The notes below the pieces were generated by a model. The model was not told the DNA's origin and searched no databases. It was given only the letters and a program-made list of their open reading frames with translations. 18,896 nt of DNA from Paenibacillaceae bacterium UBA6304 (GTDB lineage: Bacteria; Bacillota; Bacilli; Paenibacillales; Paenibacillaceae): the NCBI GenBank assembly GCA_002439285.1, contig DJTQ01000436.1:1-18896 (forward strand), in the 5' to 3' direction. The translations under genes were made by a program, and so were the position numbers. Below, piece by piece: positions 5,659 to 13,280 of this stretch (position 1 is the stretch's first letter; each line of letters starts with the position of its first letter).

Positions 5659-6987
5659 ATGTATAAGTCGAAATCTACAATGCACCACAAGCTGTTCATT
5701 ATCGGTGCAGGCGCGTCAGGCCTTATGGCCGCAGTTACTGCGCGAGACCGGGGGATCGATACCGCGATCATTGAAAGCAACGACCGGGTCGGAAAAAAGG
5801 TACTCACGACAGGCAACGGGCGCTGTAACATTACGAACCAATCCACGGCAACGGGGACGGACGAAGCGGTCAATTTATCGGTCAAATATCACAGCAATCA
5901 AGCCGAATTTCCGCTGCCTGTGCTGCAGCAATTCGGCGTTCGGCAAACGGTCGATTTCTTTAACACACTCGGCCTTCCGCTGATCGCGATTGAGAATGGC
6001 CGAATGTATCCGGCGTCGCTGCAGGCTGCATCGGTGTTAGAAGTTTTCCGGATTGCCCTGGAGGATCGGAATGTTCCGATCTACTTCAAAACCAAAGTAT
6101 TGGATGTTACCGTATCAAAGGAACATCCGAGGTTCACGATTCAGTGTGAGACGGAGGCGGAAGGACAGGTCACCTATACCAGCGATTATCTCTTCCTTTG
6201 TACGGGCGGTCTTACCGCTCCAAAGACAGGGACGGATGGATCCGGCTACACACTTGCCCAGCGACTGGGACACACTCTCATCGATCCGGTACCCGGAATC
6301 GTTCAATTGAAGCTGGATAGCCCGTATCTGAAGGAGTTGTCCGGTGTCAAATTCGAAGGACTGGGTCACATTATCGTAAATGGCGAAGTCATCCGCAGCG
6401 AAGATGGAGAAGTTCTGTTTACGAACTACGGAGCCTCCGGTCCGCCGATTCTTCAATTAAGCCGGAAGGCCGCGGCTCAACTCGCACGAGGAGAAAAGGT
6501 GATCTTGTCGCTTGACATGATGCCGGACCGGACAGAGGAAGAAGTCGCCGATTTTCTGGGTACGCATTGGGGAATGTTCGGACACCGGACGGTTGCGGCC
6601 TCCCTGATCGGTATCGTAAACAAGAAGCTGATCCCTGTCCTGTTACAAGAGGCGGGAATCGATCCGGAGTCGAATCTGCTGTGTCAGGATCTATCGTGGA
6701 AGACCAGGGATGCCTTGTGTCGGCTCATGAAGCATTGGGATTTCATCGTGACCGATACCAATGGTTTCCCGAATGCCCAAACAACGGCCGGCGGCATCGA
6801 TACGACAGAGTTACGAGAAGGAACGCTAGAATCGAAGCTCGTGCCGGGGCTCTTTTTGGCTGGTGAAGTGATGGATGTGGATGGGGATTGCGGCGGCTAT
6901 AACCTGCAATGGGCCTGGAGCTCCGGCTATTCCGCCGCAGTGGCACTTGCCGATCAACTTAATGGTGCTACGGGGAAAAATAGATAG
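5659..6987 (+). CDS. HI0933/BaiN-like FAD-dependent oxidoreductase, paralog 2
   Basis: A 442-residue paralog of the preceding protein, roughly two-thirds identical by eye over its whole length, with matching motif positions: GAGASG at 16-21 and the canonical GNGRCNITN at 52-60. It also keeps TAGGIDTTEL and GEVMDVDGDCGGYNLQWAWSSG. It lacks the short EQVEKQ insertion seen in paralog 1. The start at 5659 is chosen because it makes the N-termini align exactly (M-YKSKST-MHHK against M-HDDQTS-LHHK). The frame is open back to 5566, and ATG 5623, which overlaps the upstream stop, is a real alternative (454 residues) if translation is coupled. Both genes keep all FAD motifs, so neither looks decayed. 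Substrate unknown. Confidence 0.9.
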   Translation: MYKSKSTMHHKLFIIGAGASGLMAAVTARDRGIDTAIIESNDRVGKKVLTTGNGRCNITNQSTATGTDEAVNLSVKYHSNQAEFPLPVLQQFGVRQTVDFFNTLGLPLIAIENGRMYPASLQAASVLEVFRIALEDRNVPIYFKTKVLDVTVSKEHPRFTIQCETEAEGQVTYTSDYLFLCTGGLTAPKTGTDGSGYTLAQRLGHTLIDPVPGIVQLKLDSPYLKELSGVKFEGLGHIIVNGEVIRSEDGEVLFTNYGASGPPILQLSRKAAAQLARGEKVILSLDMMPDRTEEEVADFLGTHWGMFGHRTVAASLIGIVNKKLIPVLLQEAGIDPESNLLCQDLSWKTRDALCRLMKHWDFIVTDTNGFPNAQTTAGGIDTTELREGTLESKLVPGLFLAGEVMDVDGDCGGYNLQWAWSSGYSAAVALADQLNGATGKNR

Positions 6988-7066
6988 TTATTTGCTTCTC
7001 GTACGCAGGGACATGCGGTGGCGAATGGTGGCTTTGCATAGTCATGATTCGCCTCGATATGCTGAA

Positions 7067-7115
7067 CGGGGTGTCCGTCAGTCATCTACGATGACTTTTG
7101 GGACACCCCCTTTTT
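7067..7115 (+). terminator. Rho-independent terminator of flavoprotein operon
   Basis: GGGGTGTCC (7068-7076) pairs with GGACACCCC (7101-7109). An inner hairpin GTCAT-CTACG-ATGAC (7081-7095) sits in its loop, and TTTTT follows. It is 80 bases past the paralog 2 stop. Confidence 0.9.
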
Positions 7116-7156
7116 AATTAACGCTGATTATTAAATAAGGGCTCCGTGCGAAGTAA

Positions 7157-7270
7157 ATAGTTACCCCTTACTTCTGTAGCCCAATTGGCAAAGACCTCTC
7201 TCCATTGAGTGCTGTTAAAGAAATCGTCTACGGATTGATTATCGGAATCGCAGTTGTGTTACTGGAGTAA
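7157..7270 (+). other. Short hydrophobic open frame in 300-base gap, possible gene remnant
   Basis: The gap 6988-7293 holds the terminator above and otherwise no gene. Within it, 37 open codons end at TAA 7268 and encode SPLSAVKEIVYGLIIGIAVV followed by LLE, a single membrane-like helix. There is no ATG and no ribosome site; TTG 7205 is the only late start. It could be the last segment of a lost membrane protein, or chance. I do not recognise it. Confidence 0.2.
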
Positions 7271-7293
7271 CAATCTACATATACAGCCCCTAA

Positions 7294-7776
7294 TTATAAT
7301 TCGGACCAATTGACGGTGACCTGTACGCCTAAATCGTCGATTAGTATGCCTCCTTTCAGAGCCCAATCGTATCCCTGTTCCATATTTTTTCCCATGATAA
7401 GAAGGTTCCTGTCATTAAGAATATATTGCGAATCCTCTAAATTTTGCGATTTGAAATAGTCCTCGTATAATTCCGACAGGGACTCCAAATCTTCTTCCTT
7501 CGTCATATAAACGAGCAATGCAGCCTTTTTGCCATCTTTAAGATCTGAAAGCGACATTTCTATGACCGCATCTTCCGGTAGTGGAAAGCCGCTGGGTAAA
7601 TATTCGGGTATTTGGTTGTCGGAATTACTCGATAAGTCTTCTGTGTTCTGAACAACTTCGGTTTTAGTCGTTTGTTCCTCAGTAACCGGTTGAGAAGATG
7701 AGGATTGGCATGCACTTAGTAAGAACGAGGCAAGAGCAAGATGTGAAAATAGTAGAATCATTTTGTTAGATTTCAT
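7294..7776 (-). CDS. Small predicted lipoprotein of unknown function
   Basis: A 160-residue protein with a clear lipoprotein signal peptide: positive N-terminus (MKSNK), hydrophobic stretch, and lipobox LSAC with Cys at residue 23. A low-complexity Ser/Thr/Gln/Glu linker (about 24-55) would tether the domain to the outer membrane face. The remaining ~100 residues begin at IPEYLPSGFPLPEDAVIEM and contain a mixed alpha/beta pattern with acidic stretches. I do not recognise the domain. The ribosome site AAAGGAG is 13 bases before ATG 7776, longer than usual. The gene is divergent from the adenosine deaminase-like gene and stands alone on its strand; no terminator is evident. Confidence 0.8.
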   Translation of the reverse strand: MKSNKMILLFSHLALASFLLSACQSSSSQPVTEEQTTKTEVVQNTEDLSSNSDNQIPEYLPSGFPLPEDAVIEMSLSDLKDGKKAALLVYMTKEEDLESLSELYEDYFKSQNLEDSQYILNDRNLLIMGKNMEQGYDWALKGGILIDDLGVQVTVNWSEL

Positions 7777-7960
7777 TTTGCAAATTTAACTCCTTTAGTG
7801 GATATTCGTATACTGTGTTCTTGTACCTGATTACTGTATCATATACTAAATGAATTTTGAATATTGTGCCAACTCACCCAAATGCCTATTTTTCATGGAT
7901 CGTGTCATGTTAAACAGGATTGATTGACCCTATTCCAGAACTTTGAAAGGATTGTTGGGA

Positions 7961-8926
7961 GTGCCACTATCACTTGAGACTGAGGAGTTCTCTAATAAAC
8001 AAGCATTTATAGATAGCTTAACGAATGAATCTCTTACGGGGTTGCAAGGCATAGCAAAAAGCGATTTGCACAACCACGCCGGTCGGGGAGGAACGATTCA
8101 ATATATTGGGGAATGGGCCAAGGTCAGCATTCAACCGCCGACAGAGCCGTTTCAATCGTTACATGGAATGCAGAACTGGTTCGTTGAACATGTGAAGGTG
8201 CATTGTCCGGGTATTCAAGGCTATCTAAAGCGCATCGAAGCTTCCTTTGTACAGGCGGCGGAAGATCATATCGTGAAATTGGCTTTAAGCTTTGGGCTTA
8301 ATGAGATTGATAACTTGGGAGGGATGGAGTCTTTTTCGCGGATCATGGATGATTTCCATCGTTGTTATATTCCCCAAACGAGGTTTCTGCCCGAACTTGC
8401 CTTGGACCGGGCCTGCAATGTGGATGAAGTATATGCCCGTCTGGATACTATACTCGCTTCCCAATGGTTTCGGTCGATCGATATCTGCGGGGATGAATTT
8501 GCTCAGCCAATAGCAGGCTTCAAATCTATTTACAAAGCAGCAAAGGCTGCGGGTCTGACTCTAAAAGCTCATGTGGGGGAGTTTGGCACCGCCGATCAGG
8601 TCATGGAGGCCGTCGAAGAGTTGGAGCTTCAGGAAGTCCATCATGGGGTTGCGGCAGCCAGTTCACCTCAGATCATGAGATGGTTAGCCGAGAATCACAT
8701 TCAATTGAATGTTTGTCCAACAAGCAATATTATGCTCGGTGTGGCGGAGAGCTATGATACCCACCCCATTCGCAATCTATATGAGCATGGGGTTCCGGTG
8801 ACCCTAAATACCGATGATTTGTTGATTTTCAACCAAAGTGTCTCTCAGGAATATTTGAATCTTTATAAATCCGGTTTGATGACACCTGAAGAGCTTAATG
8901 ACATTCGTCTGATAGGGTTGAGGTAA
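7961..8926 (+). CDS. Adenosine deaminase-family metal-dependent hydrolase
   Basis: A 321-residue amidohydrolase of the adenosine/AMP deaminase family. Metal ligands are HxH at H37/H39 (SDLHNHAG), H204 in KAHVGEFG and D285 in LNTDD. E207 is the catalytic glutamate (HVGE in place of the usual HAGE), and H228 sits in VHHG. CPTSNIML (252-259) and GDE (177-179) are also typical. The known family reaction is hydrolytic deamination of adenosine or adenine-type compounds, but the TDDL in place of TDDP and the short C-terminus leave the substrate open. The frame is open to TTG 7943, but GTG 7961 is preferred because AAAGGA ends 9 bases before it. It ends just before the GH43 control region, with no terminator between. 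Confidence 0.85.
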   Translation: MPLSLETEEFSNKQAFIDSLTNESLTGLQGIAKSDLHNHAGRGGTIQYIGEWAKVSIQPPTEPFQSLHGMQNWFVEHVKVHCPGIQGYLKRIEASFVQAAEDHIVKLALSFGLNEIDNLGGMESFSRIMDDFHRCYIPQTRFLPELALDRACNVDEVYARLDTILASQWFRSIDICGDEFAQPIAGFKSIYKAAKAAGLTLKAHVGEFGTADQVMEAVEELELQEVHHGVAAASSPQIMRWLAENHIQLNVCPTSNIMLGVAESYDTHPIRNLYEHGVPVTLNTDDLLIFNQSVSQEYLNLYKSGLMTPEELNDIRLIGLR

Positions 8927-8928
8927 TT

Positions 8929-8997
8929 TTCATGTCTAGATCATGCTAGTTGCATGACTTAAAAATGAAGGTTTTGATTCATGGTGTGAAATATAAT
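8929..8997 (+). promoter_or_regulatory. AraC-type control region and promoter of GH43 gene (P1)
   Basis: CATG occurs at 8931, 8942 and 8953, exactly one helical turn (11 bases) apart. The last two also form the inverted repeat TCATGC-TAGTT-GCATGA (8941-8957). AAAAATG and AGGTTT (8969-8974) follow, and TATAAT (8992-8997) is 17 bases after AGGTTT. AGGTTT is a poor -35 box, as expected for an activator-dependent promoter. The region 8929-8974 matches 11441-11485 in 41 of 46 aligned positions. A 10-bp palindrome TGGTATACCA (9008-9017) lies in the leader. Confidence 0.7.
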
Positions 8998-9052
8998 GGG
9001 GATGGAGTGGTATACCATGTTGCAAAAATCGATTTAGACAGGAGTGCAATGG

Positions 9053-10552
9053 ATGCAGTTTACAAATCCCGTTATCCCTGGCTTTCATCCTGACCCAAGT
9101 ATTTGCCGGGTAGGTGACGACTATTATTTGGTCACAAGTACGTTTGAATATTTTCCGGGTGTGCCTATTTTTCATAGCAAGGATCTGGTTCATTGGGAGC
9201 AGATGGGTCATTGCTTAACAACGGAGGAGCAACTGCCGCTCGCTAAATCATGGAGTTCGGGAGGAATCTATGCGCCTACCCTTCGCTATCATAAGGGCTG
9301 GTTCTATATGGTGACCACGAATGTAAGCGGAATGGGGAATTTCTACGTCAAAACGATGAATCCGGCAGGTCCGTGGTCGAAGCCGATTCAGGTTGCTCAG
9401 GACGGCATAGATCCTTCTCTTTTGTTCGACGATGATGGCCGCGTGTATTTTCAATCGGCATGTAACGGCGCTATCTATCAATGTGAAATTGATATCGATT
9501 CCGGAGAAATGCTGACGGAGAGCCGCCTGATCTGGGGAGGATCGGGAGGGGCACATCCTGAAGCGCCTCACTTATACAAAATCAATGGCCAGTATTATCT
9601 GATGATCGCCGAGGGCGGGACCGAATACGGGCATATGGAGACTATCGCTAGAAGCAGAGATCCGTACGGGCCTTATGAATCCTGTCCGCATAATCCTATT
9701 CTTTCAAACCGAAGCATGGATAACCAAATACAAGCAACCGGCCATGCGGATTTGGTCCAAGCCCAGGACGGCAGCTGGTGGGCGGTTTGCTTGGGAATAA
9801 GACCCGTTTCTTACCCATACGGGCACCATCTGGGGAGAGAGGTATTCCTCGCGAATGTAACCTGGACGGCGGACGGATGGCCGATCGTTGGCGATGCCGG
9901 CCACATTCATCCCCTCATGGACGCGCCGGAGTTACCGGAGGTTCGTTGGTCGGAGAAGCCGGTAAGAGATGACTTTACCGAATCCCGCCTAGGATTGGAA
10001 TGGACCTTCTTGCGAAATCCCCACCCAAGCTGCTGGTCGTTGGAAGAACGTCCGGGTTACCTTGTTCTGCATGGGAATCAAGTGTCTTTGAACGATATCG
10101 GTTCTCCGGCCTTTGTAGGGCGGCGGCTTTGTCACTTCTCCAGCGATATTCAGGCGGCGATGGAATTTGAACCGTTGAACGAGGGGGAAGAGGCGGGTCT
10201 AACCGTTTTTAAGAATGAGAAGCATCATTACGATCTTGCGGTAAGGCGCGAGGACGGCCGTAAGGTCATTATTTTCCGCCGGACGGTCGGATCGATGAAG
10301 GTAGAAGAGATGCGCGATTGTCCCGAGGGAGTGGTAGTGCTTCAGATTAAAGCCCTACCTGAGAAATTTGAAGCTTCATTCCAAACGATGGATTCGAAGC
10401 TGTCTGAAATGGGCTGGGGTGAAACTCATCTGCTTTCCACAGAAGTAGCAGGCGGTTTTACCGGCGTGTTTGTGGCAATGTATGCCACGAGTAAATCGGA
10501 GCAAGCTACTCCAGCGTATTTTGATTGGTTTGATTATGAACCGGTGAATTAA
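9053..10552 (+). CDS. xynB: GH43 beta-xylosidase / alpha-L-arabinofuranosidase
   Basis: A 499-residue glycoside hydrolase family 43 enzyme close in pattern to Selenomonas beta-xylosidase. It opens with NPVIPGFHPDPSICRVGDDYY and continues with STFEYFPGVPIFHSKDLVHW. The catalytic residues map to D14 (base), D120 (pKa modulator, DGIDPSLLF) and E170 (acid, GGAHPEAPHLY). The five-bladed propeller is followed from about residue 310 by the beta-sandwich domain usual for this subgroup. There is no signal peptide, so it acts in the cytoplasm on imported xylo- or arabinoxylo-oligosaccharides. The start is ATG 9053, with AGGAG at 9040-9044 8 bases before; GTG 9044 overlaps that site. Its control region is shared with the lipoprotein gene at 11573. 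Relative xylosidase and arabinofuranosidase activity cannot be told from sequence. Confidence 0.93.
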   Translation: MQFTNPVIPGFHPDPSICRVGDDYYLVTSTFEYFPGVPIFHSKDLVHWEQMGHCLTTEEQLPLAKSWSSGGIYAPTLRYHKGWFYMVTTNVSGMGNFYVKTMNPAGPWSKPIQVAQDGIDPSLLFDDDGRVYFQSACNGAIYQCEIDIDSGEMLTESRLIWGGSGGAHPEAPHLYKINGQYYLMIAEGGTEYGHMETIARSRDPYGPYESCPHNPILSNRSMDNQIQATGHADLVQAQDGSWWAVCLGIRPVSYPYGHHLGREVFLANVTWTADGWPIVGDAGHIHPLMDAPELPEVRWSEKPVRDDFTESRLGLEWTFLRNPHPSCWSLEERPGYLVLHGNQVSLNDIGSPAFVGRRLCHFSSDIQAAMEFEPLNEGEEAGLTVFKNEKHHYDLAVRREDGRKVIIFRRTVGSMKVEEMRDCPEGVVVLQIKALPEKFEASFQTMDSKLSEMGWGETHLLSTEVAGGFTGVFVAMYATSKSEQATPAYFDWFDYEPVN

Positions 10553-10567
10553 ATTCACCGGTTTTTT
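10539..10567 (+). terminator. Terminator built from both stop-codon regions of GH43 and AraC genes
   Basis: AACCGGTGAAT (10539-10549) pairs perfectly with ATTCACCGGTT (10553-10563). The three-base loop is the TAA stop of the GH43 gene. Ts run from 10562 to 10567. The minus-strand AraC stop (10557-10555) lies in the right arm. The T-run serves plus-strand transcripts. Confidence 0.85.
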
Positions 10568-11415
10568 CGGTAGGCTTGCGGGGACAGGCCGTAGGCCTTT
10601 TTGAATTGGCGGGCGAGATAATTGCTATCGTTAAATCCGCACGCATAGGAGATATCCGTTACCGAAAGATGGGTTTGCTTTAAGAGCATGCACGCTCTTT
10701 CAAGGCGAAGACGCTGAAGATAAGAGATCGGCGTCGTTTGATAATAGGCTTTAAAAATCCGGTTTAAGTGTCTTACGGATATATTCGATTTTTCGGCGAT
10801 TTCCTCCAGCGTGATGGGATCGAGGTAATGATCTTCAATATAGGAGACCGCATTCGCAAGATGCATCATCGCGCTGTCCAAGTCTTTTTCGCCATTGTCA
10901 TAATGTCTGGATAAATAGACGACGAGTTCCATAAAGCGTGAAGTGAGCATGGTTTGATGACCGGGAAGTTTGGCCTTATATTCCTCAATCATGAACGAGA
11001 TGAGGTTCGTAACATACTCCAGGCTTGAAATATTCAAATTCAACTTGCTCTTATAAGTGGTGATATTTCGATAAAAAGGTTCCAGAATAAACAGCGCCTG
11101 AAAGCCGTTTAACGTTCGAAGATCATGAGCGGCGGATTCAAGCATCTCCGGTTTGTACATAATGTTGCAAATCTTAAAATCCTGCGGCTCTTTATAGGCG
11201 TGAGATGTGCTGCCGTTAATAACAAAGACGTTACCCTTTTTAATAAAGGATTCTTCATTATTGACGATATGAGTAGCGTGTCCATTTAGGACAATGACCA
11301 GTTCGGAAAAGTCCACGTGACTATGATCAAAGGTGTCTTCCTCATGCCCTCCGTATTGAATGAAAAAGGGAAAATGTTCATCCATCGTAAACCAGTTCAA
11401 ATATACATCCGTCAA
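10555..11415 (-). CDS. AraC family transcriptional regulator with N-terminal cupin
   Basis: A 286-residue regulator similar in layout to RhaS/RhaR. The N-terminal cupin-type sensor has DHSHVDFSELVIVLNGHATHIV and KKGNVFVINGSTSHAY. The C-terminal domain (last ~100 residues) has two helix-turn-helix units: ITLEEIAEKSNISVRHLNRIFK and the AraC signature LSVTDISYACGFNDSNYLARQFKKAYGLSPQAYRK. The frame is open to GTG 11427, but TTG 11415 is preferred because AGGTGG is 8 bases before it; ATG 11385 is another option. It lies between the two promoters that share CATG repeats and is the natural candidate for their activator, sensing a pentose or xylo-oligosaccharide. Its own start is only about 26 bases from the P2 repeats, so autoregulation is likely. 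The inducer is inferred from context only. Confidence 0.92.
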   Translation of the reverse strand: MTDVYLNWFTMDEHFPFFIQYGGHEEDTFDHSHVDFSELVIVLNGHATHIVNNEESFIKKGNVFVINGSTSHAYKEPQDFKICNIMYKPEMLESAAHDLRTLNGFQALFILEPFYRNITTYKSKLNLNISSLEYVTNLISFMIEEYKAKLPGHQTMLTSRFMELVVYLSRHYDNGEKDLDSAMMHLANAVSYIEDHYLDPITLEEIAEKSNISVRHLNRIFKAYYQTTPISYLQRLRLERACMLLKQTHLSVTDISYACGFNDSNYLARQFKKAYGLSPQAYRKNR

Positions 11416-11440
11416 AATGAACACCACCTAACTAGGTTAA

Positions 11441-11508
11441 TTCATGTCTATATCATGCTATTGAATGACTTGAAAATCAAGGTTTGCCTCAAACCGATGC
11501 GATAGAAT
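11441..11508 (+). promoter_or_regulatory. AraC-type control region and promoter of solute-binding protein gene (P2)
   Basis: CATG at 11443 and 11454 and AATG at 11464 repeat the P1 pattern, with one base deleted before the third unit. AAAATCAAGGTTT follows, then TAGAAT (11503-11508) 17 bases after AGGTTT (11480-11485). The distance from the third ATG to the -10 box is 38 bases in both promoters. The inverted repeat of P1 is kept with one mismatch and a 4-base spacer. Confidence 0.7.
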
Positions 11509-11572
11509 AAGGGGTGTAAGCGTATTCAACCGGAGTTTGGACCGAGAAATATACAGGGGGAAGGATGATTTG

Positions 11573-13273
11573 ATGCGAAGCTTAAACAAAAAATTTGGAG
11601 TCCTTTTATTGGCAAGTACGTTACTCTTAACCGCAGGCTGCGGCAGTTCGGGAAATAAAGCCGTGAATTCAGGGAATTCGACCGGTGGAGACGATACTAG
11701 CCCAATCTCATTTACCTTTTTTGGTGCTGATGCGAACCCGAACTGGAACAACATGCAGGATGAAGTGGGTAAGGAAATTACGGCGAAAACCGGAGTTACT
11801 CTTAATGCAGAGTTTGATGTAGGCAGCGGCGGAGGGCAAGACAAAATCTCACTGATGGCGGCAAGCGGCGATTATCCGGATCTCATTTTCGCCAAGGGCG
11901 AACTCGGTAAACTGGTGGATACGGAAGCTATTCTAGATCTCACGGATCTGATCGAGGAGCATGCCCCTAATATTAAAAAGATCATGAGCGAAAACATGAA
12001 TCGCTTGAAATACAGCAATGAAGATCAGTCTATCTATGCAATTCCGACCAATATCGGGGTTGGCCAGCAATATTTTGATGCTACGAATGGGTTTCAAGTT
12101 CAGCATCGTGTACTGAAAGAACTGGGTTATCCGAAAATCAGAACAGTCACCGACTTTGAAAATGTACTAAGGGAGTACGCAGAGAAGCACCCGACTACGG
12201 ACGGACAGCCTACGATTCCGCTGACGCTGAATGCGGATGGTTGGAAAGTGATGATTACGGTCACCAACCAGGCCAATAATACAACGGGCGGCATGAATGA
12301 CGGCGAATATCATGTAGACCCCGAAACTTATGAGGCGATGCTTCACTATAAACGGCCGGTAGAAAAAGAGTATTTTCGCTGGTTGAACAAGTTGTACAAT
12401 GAAGGATTACTCGATAAAGATTCTTTTGTCCAAAAGGAAGATCAATATAAGGCGAAAATCGCCAGTGGCCGTGTACTGGGCTTGACTTCGGTGGACTGGG
12501 AATACGGCGAAGCCGAGAATGCGCTGAAAGCCGCCGGCAAAAACGAATACACGTATGCGCACTTTCCGGTTACACTGAGCGAAGAATACAAGGATCATGC
12601 TATGCAATCTTTTGGGGTTGACGGTTATGGCATTAGCATTACGACCGCTTGTAAGGATCCGGTTCGCGCGATCAAGTTCCTTGACTGGCTGGCCTCGGAT
12701 GAAGGTCAAGTGCTAAGAAACTGGGGGATTGAGGGTAAGCAATATAACGTCGAGAACGGCACCCGTGTCATTCCTGCCGATGTTCTCAACAAAAAAGTCA
12801 ACGATGCCAGCACTTTCTCAAAAGAAACGGGTGTCGATTTGTATACGACCTTTGCTCCGCGTTACGGGGATGGCGTTAAAGATGCCACAGGCAATTACTA
12901 TACAACCAATTTCCCGGAACAAATCATCGCCAAATATTCGGATGCCGAAAAGGAGACGTTAGCCGCTTATAACGCAAAGACATGGAAGGATCTGTTCCCA
13001 AGCGAAGAGGAGCTTCCTGTCAAAGAGTGGGGCGCCTTGTACAATATGCAGACTCCTACGGACGGCGACTACCAGGTCATTTATGAGAAAACCCAAGATA
13101 TCATCCAAAAGAGAATTCCAGAGGCAATCTTGGCTAAAGCGGATAAGTTCGACCAAATTTATGACGATTTCCTCGCCGAGTTGGATAAAGTCGGAGCCGA
13201 GAAGATGGAGAAGGAATACACCGAGCTGGTAAAAGCGAGAGTATCGCTCTTTACGGGGAAGGAAGTAAAATAA
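11573..13273 (+). CDS. Extracellular solute-binding lipoprotein, LplA-like
   Basis: A 566-residue ABC-importer substrate-binding protein. The signal peptide (MRSLNKKFGVLLLASTLLL) ends in lipobox TAGC with Cys at residue 23, followed by a Gly/Ser/Asn linker. The mature part opens with ISFTFFGADANPNWN and contains MAASGDYPDLIFAKGELGKLVDTEAILDLTDLI, typical of the family 1 binding proteins common in Paenibacillus. Such proteins usually bind oligosaccharides and work with LplB/YtcP-type permeases. No permease follows: a terminator comes 8 bases after the stop, and the next gene is an unrelated exporter. ATG 11573 is used because GGGGGAAGG ends 8 bases before; the open frame extends to 11537. It shares its control region with the GH43 xylosidase gene, suggesting xylo-oligosaccharides as ligand. 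Confidence 0.92.
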   Translation: MRSLNKKFGVLLLASTLLLTAGCGSSGNKAVNSGNSTGGDDTSPISFTFFGADANPNWNNMQDEVGKEITAKTGVTLNAEFDVGSGGGQDKISLMAASGDYPDLIFAKGELGKLVDTEAILDLTDLIEEHAPNIKKIMSENMNRLKYSNEDQSIYAIPTNIGVGQQYFDATNGFQVQHRVLKELGYPKIRTVTDFENVLREYAEKHPTTDGQPTIPLTLNADGWKVMITVTNQANNTTGGMNDGEYHVDPETYEAMLHYKRPVEKEYFRWLNKLYNEGLLDKDSFVQKEDQYKAKIASGRVLGLTSVDWEYGEAENALKAAGKNEYTYAHFPVTLSEEYKDHAMQSFGVDGYGISITTACKDPVRAIKFLDWLASDEGQVLRNWGIEGKQYNVENGTRVIPADVLNKKVNDASTFSKETGVDLYTTFAPRYGDGVKDATGNYYTTNFPEQIIAKYSDAEKETLAAYNAKTWKDLFPSEEELPVKEWGALYNMQTPTDGDYQVIYEKTQDIIQKRIPEAILAKADKFDQIYDDFLAELDKVGAEKMEKEYTELVKARVSLFTGKEVK

Positions 13274-13280
13274 AGCAGAG

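Noticed and set aside
6875..7117. Plus-strand 80-codon frame over the end of paralog 2 and its terminator
   Set aside because: It shadows the flavoprotein gene and ends inside the terminator hairpin; there is no family resemblance.
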